A stretch of DNA of 64,000 nucleotides from Lasiosphaeria ovina (taxonomy: Eukaryota; Ascomycota; Sordariomycetes; Sordariales; Lasiosphaeriaceae). Shown piece by piece: positions 46,149-57,049 of this stretch. The notes beneath the pieces are model-generated. The model made no database searches and had not been told where the DNA came from. It was given only the letters and a program-made list of their open reading frames with translations. The stretch is from the NCBI GenBank assembly GCA_033439765.1, contig JAULSN010000004.1, positions 5,094,001-5,158,000 of the forward strand. Reading direction: 5' to 3'. Positions within the stretch are counted from its first letter, which is position 1; every line of letters starts with the position of its first letter. A program made the position numbers and the translations under genes.

Positions 46149-47380
46149 GGCGAAAGGTTGAGGATGGTTGCTTGTTGAAAATGACTAGAAAAAAGCAAGT
46201 TCCCGCTGGGAATTCGATTGAGACGGAGCAATCAAGGGGATGAAGCTTGGTTGCGTTTGTATTGCTGCTATCCTTGCGTAGGCAATGTTGCGAGAGTGCT
46301 GTGATGGGATGTGGAATGATGGAACAGGGTGAGGAAGAACGGATCCCAAGGAGACTTTATATCACCAAGCGTCATACTGTTTCTTGTCCTCTGCCTTTGC
46401 TAGGAGCACACTCGGGTCTGTTGGTGGTCTTTACGATGACACCATCTGACATGACACATACCTCTTCGCAAAGATGACTTCAAAGGCGTTGACCAACAGA
46501 GACCAAAATAGAAACAGCCCACAGGACCCATTGTCAATATCGGCCAAATGCTCGACCCCAAGAGGTCCACAAAAGGAAGCTGAGTTCTGAGGCAAAGTTG
46601 TATCAGATATGGGTGGGCAAGTGGGCAAACGACCAGAGGTCGGTCTGCAATACGAGGCAGTTGCGAGAGGCAACGCCGTCTCAGTCCTGTCTGGGCCGCT
46701 GTTGTTTTTGCAGTAATCAGAGCTAATTAATTGACGAATTGATTTGTCTGACACACAGTTGGCCATGAATGTGCCGTTGTCACAGGCTCAAAATAGCTCA
46801 AGCAGAAACGTGAGGTGGGGCTGCGGCAAGAGAAGGCTCGATTCGGGTCCAAGGTTTGAAGTCCCGACCCCAACGAATGATGAATCCCCTCTTGTCAACT
46901 TGTCACTGTTGTGTGCCGGAAGCTTCGGAGGTCGGCTTGATTCCGAAACGTGCGTGCCTTGGCCCGACAAGTGCGTGCCACCCGTTGTGTTACTCGGGAT
47001 AAAAAAAAGGAACAAATAAGGCGTTTGTGTCACGGTGCCTTGATTACTTTTTTGGCGGCGTTCGACTACGAGCGGGTACGAGCTGACCGTCAGGTGTGGA
47101 CGGCGGCACTGGACGCCCGCGCCTCCGCCCCACTCTACTCCAATCCCCCCCCCGTTCAGGTTGGCTATTTGCAAATAGCGGAAGAGCGGATATGCATACA
47201 GCGAGTGCGTCGCTCACCCACCAGTTATATTCCACCCATCTCCCTCGAGTACATACATTAACTCACATGACTGAAATTCGCCAACCCCAGCTCTTTACCC
47301 CCCCCCCCCCCCCTCCCAATCCCACCAAGGCGAACGCAGCTGTATTTAATCACTTGTCTCGTCTATAGAACTTGCGCATC
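46149..47380. other. intergenic
   Basis: No supported gene. C runs occur at 47147-47154 and 47300-47315. The CT-rich stretch before 47380 is probably the promoter of the kinase-like gene. Confidence 0.45.
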
Positions 47381-48520
47381 ATGAAGGCCAATCTTTTGCG
47401 TCGAGCTCTGCTCAACAACGGACATTTGCCGCACTTGCTGACCATGCCTCAAATCCGCCCACCCACGCCATACTTTCCAGAACAGCAGCTCAACCTGCAT
47501 CGCATTGAACCGCCACGGCCATTGCATGGCGTTTATTTAGACGGCCTGCTCTCTCATCTGAAGGAGGCAGACCCGTACAGAAAGTTTGTCGAAGAAAATC
47601 GCCGCCGCCGGGCTTCCGTCCCCCTCGAAGGCAAAAACCTGCTCGACTACGCCCTGACGACGCCCGCCTTGCCCTACACCCGCCGCAAGGAAGAAGGCAA
47701 GGTCGATGTCATCAGGAAACTCACCGGCCACGACACCGCACGAGGTGGAGGTCCCAAGCTGCTCGTCTGCAAGGGCAATGGGCTTCAATCGATTACGGGC
47801 GGCCAGGCCGACACTGTTCTCCTCAAGATATACGACCCTATGTGTTACCCGTTTACCGACCCCCGGCCGAGAGACATCGTCGTCGATGCAGAGAACGACT
47901 TCACTGTCGAGGCGGCAGCCTACGCATACCTTGACCCGCATATCGGTGGGAAATTCATCCCAAAGTACTACGGCTCGTTCGTCTTCAGTATGCCCAATCC
48001 CCAGCAACAGGGCTTACCCAGCCAGCCGGCAGGGTTGAGACAGGTCTTTGCTGTGGCTATAGAGTTTGTCGAGGGGGACCCCCTGAGCCACTTGAAATCT
48101 GCCGATTATTCCGAAGCTCAGAGGATGCGTGTAATGGGCAAAGCCGTCAAAGGCTACACCATGATCCGCCACCACCAGGTCCGCCACAATGATCTGGCGC
48201 CGCGGAATATAATGACCAGCACCAAGGACTTCAACAGCGAGAAGCTCAGAATCAGTTTCCTCGACTTGGACGCGGCAGAGGTGTTGCCCCTACTTAAAGG
48301 AACTCTCCCGCCCAAGCCGCCCAAGCCCGAGTCGCCAATCAAACTCTTTTGGGACGATATCCCGTCGGAGATGCAAGAGACGGGCTGGGTTTCCCGGGAA
48401 TGGACTGAAGAAAAATGGAATGCTTGGCTTGTGAGAACATTTTTGGGCGACAAAGAGTTCGACCACGAGTCAAGTGAGTGGAAAGGGTGGGCGAGGGAGA
48501 ATCTGCGACAGTTGCATTGA
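47381..48520 (+). CDS. protein-kinase-like protein, 379 aa
   Basis: Single exon. The ATG at 47381 is chosen because nine codons of preceding open frame have no ATG. Kinase-like features in order: VLLKIYD with a candidate ATP-binding Lys149; a Glu in VEAAAYAYL (Glu177, helix C); a hinge near AIEFVEGDPL (about 227-236); a catalytic loop VRHNDLAPRNIM with Asp271 and Asn276; and FLDLD (295-297) in place of DFG. No Gly-rich loop is obvious. The HNDxxxxN form is typical of small-molecule (APH/choline-like) or atypical kinases of fungi rather than classical Ser/Thr kinases, and such genes are often expanded in filamentous ascomycetes. Substrate unknown. It is intact despite relics on both sides. Confidence 0.75.
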   Translation: MKANLLRRALLNNGHLPHLLTMPQIRPPTPYFPEQQLNLHRIEPPRPLHGVYLDGLLSHLKEADPYRKFVEENRRRRASVPLEGKNLLDYALTTPALPYTRRKEEGKVDVIRKLTGHDTARGGGPKLLVCKGNGLQSITGGQADTVLLKIYDPMCYPFTDPRPRDIVVDAENDFTVEAAAYAYLDPHIGGKFIPKYYGSFVFSMPNPQQQGLPSQPAGLRQVFAVAIEFVEGDPLSHLKSADYSEAQRMRVMGKAVKGYTMIRHHQVRHNDLAPRNIMTSTKDFNSEKLRISFLDLDAAEVLPLLKGTLPPKPPKPESPIKLFWDDIPSEMQETGWVSREWTEEKWNAWLVRTFLGDKEFDHESSEWKGWARENLRQLH

Positions 48521-49512
48521 CGCAGCTAAGAAAGGACATGTTTCTTGCCTTTTTATTACAGTTTATCTGCTTTCTCGTTCTTCTTTGTTTTCGTTTCTCA
48601 GTGGCCGGACCACTTCATACCGGAGACTCGCAGGTTTATTGGCGCAGAGGTTATCACACATATGAGACATGTAACGGATTTTGCAGCAAACTGATTGACA
48701 CTGTGGACCTTGTTCGTCTTCCATTTACTCTGCTGTGCAGCTTCCCTTACTGTCGTGAATTCTTAGCTTCATGTTATTCTGCGCCTACGTACCTACCTTA
48801 GTTATGATGGTAATTGTCGATGCGTACAATAAGCCGCTTATTACTTTCCTCTCCTGAGTTCTGCCGTTGGCTCGTAGCCGACGACAGGTTGATTGGGATC
48901 AAAAACCTTTTGAGGTTTGTTGCTTTGCTGAGGTGCGAGCGGTGAGCCAGCTGCCAAGCTGCAAATCTGGATTTCCGAAACCGCCAACTTCCAAGCCGGG
49001 TCTCTATTAACCAGGCCGCCAGCCATCAGTCAACTTGGAGCCTGATTATAGAAATATGCTTGTCGCCAACATCAGAGATCACTGTTTTCACTGATGCGAG
49101 GCCTAACGAGTTGGTGTTGCGCTTATTGCGAGAGTCTTGTCGAATTCCGCCGTGGACAACTTGAAATTGAGGGAAATCTTGCAATCAAATTGCGAAACCT
49201 CGCCCTCAAGACCATGTAGCAAGACGGTATGTTCAGTTACTGAATTCTGTCTCTTGTCAGAGAATGCTCGGTTATTCGCATATTACTCCCAAGGCATCTC
49301 AGCGGCAAAGCTAGGCACTTACCCGAGTTGTACCCCAAGCGAGTACCGACCCACCAGGCAGGATTGGCGCGGTCGCTTTGTACCAAGTCACCTGCTCGAC
49401 AGTGCCAGCCGATTTAAGGTGCTTAGTAGTCCAAAACTTGCTGGGGGCCTGGACCTCGGACCAATCGCGTCGGATCCCCGACAGTCGGTACGACATAGTA
49501 ATCCACCTCTCA
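48521..49512. other. intergenic
   Basis: No supported gene. Confidence 0.4.
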
Positions 49513-50439
49513 AGTTATCTCAGTAACTCAGACGTCTTTTTCCAGGCCAGGGGGGGGGGGTTGGGGAGCAGGAATTGAATGGCCCACTTCGTGGGGGGCC
49601 GGATGGGGGGCTGGACAAAAACTCACCCGATTTATGTGTAAATTTGTCCCGCTAGCCCATTTGAGTATTTAAGACCACAGGACCCACATTTTTGCCCAGA
49701 ACGCCTGGAAAAGACGTCTGAGCGGCCCATCAGATTTTTGGTCTAACGCGTCACGCCCTGCCATACAAATCGGGGTCTTCCAAAAAAAAATTGAATTGCG
49801 AATAGCTTTAACAGCACAACCACTGTTGCAAAGCCGAAGTATGTCTGAGGATGCTTAGAATCAGGGCATTATTATAGGCTCGGTTTGAGCGTAATAATGT
49901 GCAAATTGCGTATTTTGGTACGACTAGACCTTCAAAAGTTAACGCGTCACGCCTTTCATCCGACTTGGTGACCCCCATGCAGAAAAACAACAAAAATAGT
50001 TGTGCCTGTAAAAATTTGATGCCGAGGATCCTCTTCTTCTTGACAACCTCAGTACGTAATTTTCTTCCTTTCAATCAATCTGTTGCCCGCATACCAGCCT
50101 CGAATGCTCTAGAATAGCCTCTCCAGGCGATCTAGAGCTCATAAAAGCGACGATTTGCTCCATTACTGGCCACGAAAATGCGCGCGCAGGTCAGGTCTCT
50201 GCAGTGGCTCGATTGGTCTTTGAGAATGCCGACACGGTGCTCGTTGCGGCGACCGGTTACGGCAAAAGCGCGGTACTGTACACGTGTACGCCTGCTCAGC
50301 GCTATTGAGGTGGCCCTGATCCCGTTGCTCGAATATAAAAAGTCCTATTGGTTGAAATTTATTTAATAAGTGGGTCTAATGATATATTCCTCTTTGGGAT
50401 GCCCACCCCCCCCCACACGTCTGAGTTACTGAGATAACT
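49513..50439. mobile_element. 927-bp TIR element with helicase fragment
   Basis: Perfect 23-bp terminal inverted repeats at 49513-49535 and 50417-50439 (both start AGTTATCTCAGTAACT read inwards), flanked on both sides by CTCA (49509-49512 and 50440-50443), a possible 4-bp target duplication. A G run follows the left repeat (49550-49560) and a C run precedes the right (50405-50414), so the ends stay complementary further in. A short direct repeat (TAACGCGTCACGCC) occurs near 49745 and 49940. It is non-autonomous: no transposase is present. Confidence 0.75.
50117..50308 (+). pseudogene. RecQ-like helicase N-terminal fragment
   Basis: A 63-codon frame encodes DLELIKATICSITG, then VARLVFENADTVLVAATGYGK and SAVLY, that is, the Q-motif-proximal region and Walker A (GYGKS) of a DEAD/RecQ-type helicase. 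It has no ATG in a sensible place and ends at TGA soon after motif I, so the remaining helicase motifs are gone. It lies inside the TIR element, implying that the parent element encoded or captured a helicase. Confidence 0.55.
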
Positions 50440-51790
50440 CTCAAGCCACTTATTGATGAACCCGACGTCAGCTCACTTTACGTCACTAAGACCTGTTATC
50501 ACTGGCTTTGCTCGGGAACCTCTTGGGAGGCGGCATTCGCGCCGGTCTCAGCTTCCGCCTCCGCCGCCAGTTAGGTGACCATGATCCTCTTTTCGGCCCC
50601 CCACGCCGCCGCCGCCTCCACCCCTTCCTTGCTTTCAGGTTGTGATCCCGACGATGCCGAGAGTAGTGAGGTTGCGCCGCCAACAAGCAAGACTGGAGCC
50701 TCGTTTCCGTCACAGACCCAATCATGGGCAATGTCAGCCCACATTGATATCCACTCTACAATACGCAGGTTTGTTGCTATTTTTAATCATGAAAATACGT
50801 GAGAGGCGAATAATTACGCGCGCCAAATCCTGCGAGATTTAGTTGTCTCGGATGATCACGGATTGATTAGGGACACTGCATAAGTATGAGACCGCCTCTC
50901 CGCCAAAACGATGCATTCTTGTGGCCCGTGGACACCTGGTGATTATCTGATGATGTGTGTAGCCCGAGATCAGCGCATCCAAATCACGGTTATTCCCGAG
51001 CCCGCATCCATGATCCATCCCCCAAGGCCGGGAGCCAACAGCGAACGAACGAACGAACGGGTAACCTGAAACCTATCAACACCCGACGAGCCCTGGTCCC
51101 AACCGCTCCCAAGAAAAAACAAAAAGACACAAAAAAGCAACCCACGACAATTACATGCCAGAGATATTGTAGGTACTGTCCATACCAGCTGAGACCTGCC
51201 TCATGCTCAACCAGCAACACCTTCTACACAGTATATCTCATGGCTAGGGAGAAGACGGTGGACTGCGGCCATACCCGGGAATACAGGCCTGCTCCAAGAC
51301 ATTCGCCGCAGTTTCATGCAGAGAATCGGGCCGTGGTTGGACCAGTCCAGTTCAGTCCAGTTCGGTCCAGTGTCCGCTCAAAGGACCATTAATTACGTGC
51401 TAGCACAGATGGCAAAAAATACCGTACATAGGTACATACGTTGCTTAGCTCCCATCCTACAATTATGGACAAGGCTCCGTGTTAGTGGTTGGTCCGCCCA
51501 GTCTGGTGGCAAAGACGACGTCACACCTCCATCCGCCTTCGAGTGTATGGCGAGGGAATGAGGTAGTGTGTGTTGCCCGCCCGCCCGCCGGCATAAAAGC
51601 AATCTCCCGTTTCGCTTTGCACTTGGTGAAGCCTCCCGCAATCTACCTTGAACCTCTGCTGCTCTGCTCTGCTCTCACCTTGCACCACCTGCCAAGCCAT
51701 CTACATCTACTAGCCTACTAACAGACGAACTTCAACTTCAACTTCATCGACTACCTACACAACCCTTGTGAGATCTGCACAAAACTCACC
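50440..51790. other. intergenic and promoter of the 51791 gene
   Basis: Contains a GAAC tetranucleotide run at about 51042-51060 and a TATA-like CATAAAAGC at about 51591, followed by CT-rich leader DNA (CTGCTCTGCTCTGCTCT at about 51656-51675). No other gene is supported. Confidence 0.45.
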
Positions 51791-52818
51791 ATGGAGACCA
51801 TCAACAACATGGCGTCAGCTGCCGCCAACAGGATCTGGGGCACTCCTGAATCCAAGGAAGAGCCAATCTCGGGCCGCTCCGGCAACGTCGGCAAGGGCGA
51901 GCCTTATGACGCCGGTAAAATTGGTTGTGGGTCATGTCCCTTTATACATCCCTTTATATAAACCACTCTACCCTCTTTACCGGCCGTGCCAGCTGACCCG
52001 ACGACGCCATGCAGAGTAAAACACGCACTACTTGCTGCCAGACTAGCCTCCCTGCATCACACTAACCCCTGAATCCCCTGCCACCAGAGCACAAGGAGTA
52101 CACCGACGACACTCCCAGCACGCCATTCAAAGAGACACCAGCCACCACCACGACAACAACAACAACAACAACAACAACAACATCAACAACATCAACCAGC
52201 AAGCTGCACTCCGAGCTCCCCACCCACGCCGCCGTGCAGTCCGAGATGCAGCCCAAGGACCTCAGCCCCAGCCCCAACCCGACGGCAGTCAAGGACTCGT
52301 CGACGACCGCCGGCGACAGTACCAAGGCGCAGAGCGACGTACGCGACCCGGCGGACCCGGCCACGCACCACGACAAGGCCGCCGCCAGGGACAACGTCGA
52401 CGACACCACCGACGGGCTCGACGTCGGCGACAACCCGGACAAGCTGGACGGGCCCGGCCCGCGCCCGCTCGAGAGGTCGCCAGAGACTACGGCGGCGACG
52501 CCGCCAAGGCTGCCCGGTCGGACAGTCGCCCTTTTGCGGTTTTGCTGCACTTCCAACCCCTGTATTTCGAACGCGAGCCCCCCCACCACCCTCTATAACG
52601 TAACGCGCCGCGCCAGGGCCGTAACCACCACCACCATGGCCGACGGCTTGTACGCAGCCGCTGAGGGCCGCGCTCAGGAGGCGCGGAGAGCCGGCCTGCA
52701 AGCGAAGAAGGACGAGCAGCTGGCAAATACGACGAGGAGCTACGCTTCGAAGCAGCGCGAGTGGAGGGCATGGTGCAGTACGCCGCGTGCAGGGCCGGAT
52801 GGAACCCTCTTTACCTAG
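51791..52818 (+). CDS. small hydrophilic protein whose frame runs into a Crypton relic
   Basis: Exon 1 is 51791-51914 and exon 2 is 52088-52818 (173-nt intron, GTAAAA donor, CCACCAG acceptor, Glu codon in phase 1). The N-terminus (INNMASAAANRIWG, then GEPYDAG) and an Asp/Pro/Lys-rich centre with a Thr run coded by ACA repeats resemble small stress-associated proteins of Sordariomycetes. Near 52471 the product changes character: reading GAGAGG two bases shorter would give VARDYGGDAAKAARS, which looks like the expected continuation, so a frameshift is likely. The present frame instead continues for 100 codons into the Crypton-like sequence and stops at the TAG at 52816. The C-terminal third is therefore probably not native. 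A strong TATA-like and CT-rich promoter suggests transcription. Confidence 0.55.
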
Positions 52819-53059
52819 CCAGACGGTAAGCTTGTTACGCCGCGTCAAGGTGCCTAAGAAGCGCCGTGGCCATGGCCACAATCTTGCGGAACCACCGCTC
52901 CAGGCCGACGAGCAGGCCGCTCTCCGGGAGGCTGAAGCTCTCGCCGCAACGTTGGCGGTGCCAGTTGCCGAGGCGGCTCGAATCCTCGCCAACGACCGTG
53001 AGAGCTATATGCCGCTTGGGCGTGACGGGAAAAGGCGTAGCGAGGTACGAAATGCGTAA
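52636..53059 (+). pseudogene. Crypton/Ndc10-like tyrosine-recombinase N-terminal relic
   Basis: An ATG at 52636 in ACCACCATGG context starts MADGLYAAAE, followed by KKDEQLANTTRSYASKQREW and TPRAGPDGTL. This is the N-terminus I associate with fungal proteins annotated as CBF3/Ndc10 domain 2-like, a group related to Crypton recombinases. TAG at 52816 replaces the expected Trp (PDG follows). After about 20 more bases an internal deletion joins to another frame that resumes with RRVKVPKKRRG and a long Ala/Glu helix (ALREAEALAATLAVPV) ending at 53059. The catalytic domain is absent. Lesions: one nonsense codon, one deletion, truncation. Confidence 0.55.
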
Positions 53060-53689
53060 CCCGATCCTGTGTCGCCGCGTCAAACATGAAAGTCCACCTT
53101 GCCCGCCCACCTTGCCTACGCCCCGTGGTTAGGGATCTCAGAGATGGGCCACCTTGGCTGCCCACCTTATTTTACGTAACTCTAGGCTACCAAAGAGTAG
53201 ACCTCGGTGTTTTAGTTTTGTATCCCGGTGAATATATCTAGTGATAGGGAGAAATCTCTCTGCGCCGACAAATAAGACATACTGAGTACGGATAGTGGCT
53301 CCTTTACCCTACTTACCCCGCCTACCCGGCTGAGCCCTTCATCTCTCAGGGCTAGTGAAAGGGGGATGGATTCTCGATGCGGGTCTCTGAGATTTCGTCG
53401 GTCTGCTATTCGCATTCACGCTGAAGGCAGACAAGTTACGTATGACGGAGAGATCAAGTAGTTCAACAATACAGCCTCTTCTAACTCCCTACTACTAAGC
53501 CCCTAACAGCCAAGGATCTATCACCATTAGAGCGATGCCCAAATTCATTTGCCAGTCCTAGTCTACTTATTACTCTAACGCCGCGCTAGCGAGCCTTCCT
53601 TTCTCCACCCCCCTCTTCCTCTTCCCCAGAACTCCCGCCTACTCGGGAACCTCGGCCATCGTCTGTCCATCGCGTTTATACACATCCGC
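53060..53689. other. intergenic between two relics
   Basis: Short direct repeats of CCACCTTG/CCCACCTT at 53092-53170. No gene. Confidence 0.45.
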
Positions 53690-55908
53690 GGCATGGTCCA
53701 TCCAAGCTATCCGGCTCTCGATTACCGCCATACGTCCTTATCTCCCACATTCGAAGCATGCGAAGGGCTCCAGAAAGATACTCCCATAATCTTTATCGAA
53801 GTGTCGCGAGTGGCTGCTTCCTTCAAAGAACATATTTTCACAGAAGAAGCAACGGGCGGACCTTTCTTTAGTGGGCTTTCGCTTGGTTGGCCTAACATCC
53901 TTCCTATGCCGTAGCGGCTTCGGCGTGTACTTGATACCGTAGCACTTCTCCACATGGTTGCTCCACTACTCTGCCCCTTCCACGACGTGCATCTTTCCCT
54001 GACGGCCGCACTCGTCACACGGAAAGGGACGGTCGAAGGCACCTTTACTAAAATGGTAGTCCTGGTTATGCCTTATCAAGCCGCCGCGGTGGGCAAAATG
54101 TTTCAGACAGAACAGGCGTTACCAGTCCTCGGTTTATTTAGCGACGTCCTACGTCTTATTATTCTCCAACGAGTTCATAATGGTCTCCACCTCAGTGCCC
54201 CGGTTTCCTAGGTACGTAAGAAGTAGCTATGAAAAGACCCGGGCCCGCCGGTGTCCTCCAAGATCTTTCTCGCGAAGGAAGTGGCCAATACGTATAGCGA
54301 CCTTATCGGTATCCGCGGTCCGAGTTAGCGGCTTATATAAGTTTGCCGTTGGCGTGGATAAGTCGCTAGTTAATTACCCAAGGGCCCTTCGTCTATCCGT
54401 CTCCTCGAAGTACTTCTTTTGCTTTCCCTAGACTATAAGCGTTATAAGTTCCCTTTCATGGGCTAAGTACGTATTGGAAGCCCGTTTCGAATCCCTATAG
54501 TCCGATTCTTTCTTTTCCCGTATTGCTTCGTACTCGTACTTCAGCTACTGAATACTAAAACGCTCTTCAAGGTTCTTCACCTCGTTAATAGTCGGGTATA
54601 TCGGAGTATTCTCGTCCTTCTTTAAAGTCGCGTGCCGTAATATTATATAGAGCTCGTCGTATATCCCTACCGCTTCTATACCAAATATGATCGGCATTAC
54701 TTCTTTACGGAGTTATTCGGGAAGGTAGAGTTTTTGGAAGATGCCCTCGGAGTTGCCTATAAAATATAGCCGTAACGCCGGCGTAAAGACTCTTAGAAGA
54801 ATGCTTAATATTAGGTAAATAGAATATATTTTTTATAAAAGGCTAATATACCGTCGAGTTTTAAACCAGCACCGACTCGGAGGGAATATGGTCGCTAATA
54901 TACTCGGTTACTAGATACTAGCTATAGGCGATACTATATTTTCCAAAAAGTATAGTAGTTCATCTTAAATATCTTACTATCTATAAAATCATGCCTCTAA
55001 TAGAGCTCTAAACCGCAGGTATATTCGAGCTTCGGACGGTGGAGAATCTCGTCGAGAGATTTGAAGGAGGTGTCAAAGGCACCGGCGGCGATGGCTTGGG
55101 TAGCGACGAGGCTGATAAGACAGAACATCTAGTAGGGAGCGAGGAAAATTCCAAAAGTTACGCTTTAAAGAGAATTAGTATAGTAAAGATATCGTCAAAA
55201 GGTCCTTAGATGTTATCTCGGCCTTCGTGAATGAAAGCTCCGACTCGCGCGCTAAGCCGAATTTGTCTGCGAGATCTGACCGGATCTACTAAACGTATTA
55301 GTACGGGGAGGCCCTCTTAAGTCGGGACTTCTCCTTATATTACTAATGTTAGCTCCCGGGTTGTCTCTAGAATCGCTATTATCCTACCTCAACTTCCACA
55401 GCCCACGTTTGCTAGGGTCCTCGCGCCTCTTTTCTCTAAGGATCGTGTTGTCCGCCTCTACAACCAAGTTCCTCCAATGTAATATTGCCGTCTTCGTTAT
55501 GGTAATCGTCTGGATATTCTGGTATTCGTCGTCCCCATCCCCGAGGGCCGGGCGGGTTATCCGTGATGACTCAGTATAATCTCGAAAGTACGACTTTATT
55601 CTAGTCTTTTCGCGTTCCTGGTCGTTGTAAAGACCTAACCAAATCTGGTCAAAGTCCCCGCCCTTATAGTTATTAATGAATCTAATATTTTATCGTTAAC
55701 GAGAGCAAAATAATATGACCTGCGAGATTACTTATAGCCGCATTATTTGCCATGCGCGAACCCGCTCTTCTTGCAGACGATCAGATACTTTCCGCTTGCT
55801 GTCGACACCTGCGAGTACTTCATCGTCCTCGTCCGCTTTCCGTTGTCGCTCTTTATGGTCGCGCGGCTTGATAGGTTTACTGAGAATAATAACGGGGCGT
55901 CGGGACAT
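53690..55908 (-). pseudogene. near full-length DUF3435 gene destroyed by RIP
   Basis: From a candidate ATG at 55908 the minus strand encodes a basic N-terminus (SKPIKPRDHKERQRKADE, then DRLQEERVRAW), a helical region (YNDQEREKTRIKSYFRDY, then AILHWRNLVVEADNTILR), a long middle in which TAG/TAA codons occur every few dozen residues, and a C-terminus with paired C2H2-like fingers (KHFAHRGGLIRHNQ; FPCDECGR; RCFFCENMF; FACFECGR). This order (N-terminal helical domain, DUF3435 core, C-terminal fingers) is what I recall for fungal DUF3435 proteins of about 750 residues, and the length (2.2 kb) fits. Catalytic Arg/Tyr residues could not be located reliably through the damage. The stretch 54200-55400 is AT-rich, matching RIP. 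Confidence 0.55.
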
Positions 55909-56221
55909 TTTGGCGCGACTCGGATGCTTTTTGCGAAATGTATGTGTCGCGAAATGGAAATGCACGCGTTGCGAAATGTTTGCGACAGCGAGAGCTGCCA
56001 ACAGGAGGGAGGCCCAACTCCCCTTAAATAGACTGCGCCGCCGCCGTAACGGTGAAGCTGGCGAAACGGCCATCTTAACAGTGTGCCGCAAATTCAACGG
56101 TGTTTTCGTCTCCCCCACAGACAAACATATCCCTGAATGTTTGTTGGCGTGGTACCTCCATACTTGGGTAGAATACTCCGTACACGGGCCAAAAGCCTTT
56201 AATTTAGGTACCTAGGTCTTT
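55909..56221. other. intergenic
   Basis: Upstream of the dead DUF3435 gene. The end (GTTGGCGTGGTACCT at about 56143) recurs at 58810, so it belongs to a dispersed repeat. Confidence 0.45.
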
Positions 56222-56361
56222 TTAGAGAAGAAATAGACCTCCAATATTCTGAAATAGGGATTTTAATAGCGTTTACCTCCCTCTGCGAAAAACATGAAGG
56301 TCGAGCCGTAAGGTATTCAGGTCTGGGAAAGTCCCTCGCTAACAAATATTCAGGGATTAGA
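56222..56361. repeat. dispersed 140-bp repeat, copy A
   Basis: Contains the family landmarks in order: CTCCAA-ATTCTGAAATAGGGAT, TTACCTCCCTC, GCGA, GAGCCGTAAGGT, a TCTGGGAAAGTCCC block, then AACAAATATTCAGGGATT. Directly followed by copy B. Confidence 0.75.
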
Positions 56362-56510
56362 TCCAGGGAAGGCCTTCAATAGGTAGAGATAGCCTCTGGG
56401 ATTCTGAAATAGGGATTCTACTAGCACTTACCTCCCTCGGCGATAAACCTGGAGGCCTTTCAAATCTTGGAAAGCCCCCATTAACAAATATTTGGAGATG
56501 CGTTGGATTG
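56362..56510. repeat. dispersed 140-bp repeat, copy B
   Basis: Same landmarks as copy A (ATTCTGAAATAGGGATTC, CTTACCTCCCTCGGCGA, TTTCAAATCTTGGAAAG, AACAAATATT). In tandem with it. Confidence 0.75.
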
Positions 56511-57049
56511 TACCTTATCTGGGTTCGTGGCAGGAGGCGATGGGGACGTGATGACGACAGCGGAACGGAATGGACCTTGGCCTGGGCTCGTGGCGGCTGG
56601 GTGGCGGCGTCCCAGCACGCGGTTGGACGTGAAACAGCCAGGGTAGCTACATTTCCGTCATTCAAATTTAAACAAACATTTGTTAACTTTCTTGGAACAC
56701 GCTTTTCCGTGCTCCCTCCAGATTTTATTCTTCTTGGATAGCAGGCTTCGCATCGCTCGAAAGATCAAATCAAAGTGTGGCCAGGAGTGCGAATTGCGTG
56801 GGGTTGACCTTCGCACGCTAGCCCCCGACGTCAGGCCCAGCCCAGAGACCCCTGCTCAGTGCGCAGTCGGTGACGCACCAACCATCCATCCCGGCTCACA
56901 ATTCCATCTTCTTCCAACTCCGCCAGCCTCCTGCCCACAGCTCTCCCTCTCCGCAACGAACGACCCAACATCGCGAGCTGCCTCAACGCCCAAAAATCGC
57001 CCTTTACCACATCGCTAGCACCCCTTTAGCTAGTCACAAACCGAACGCA

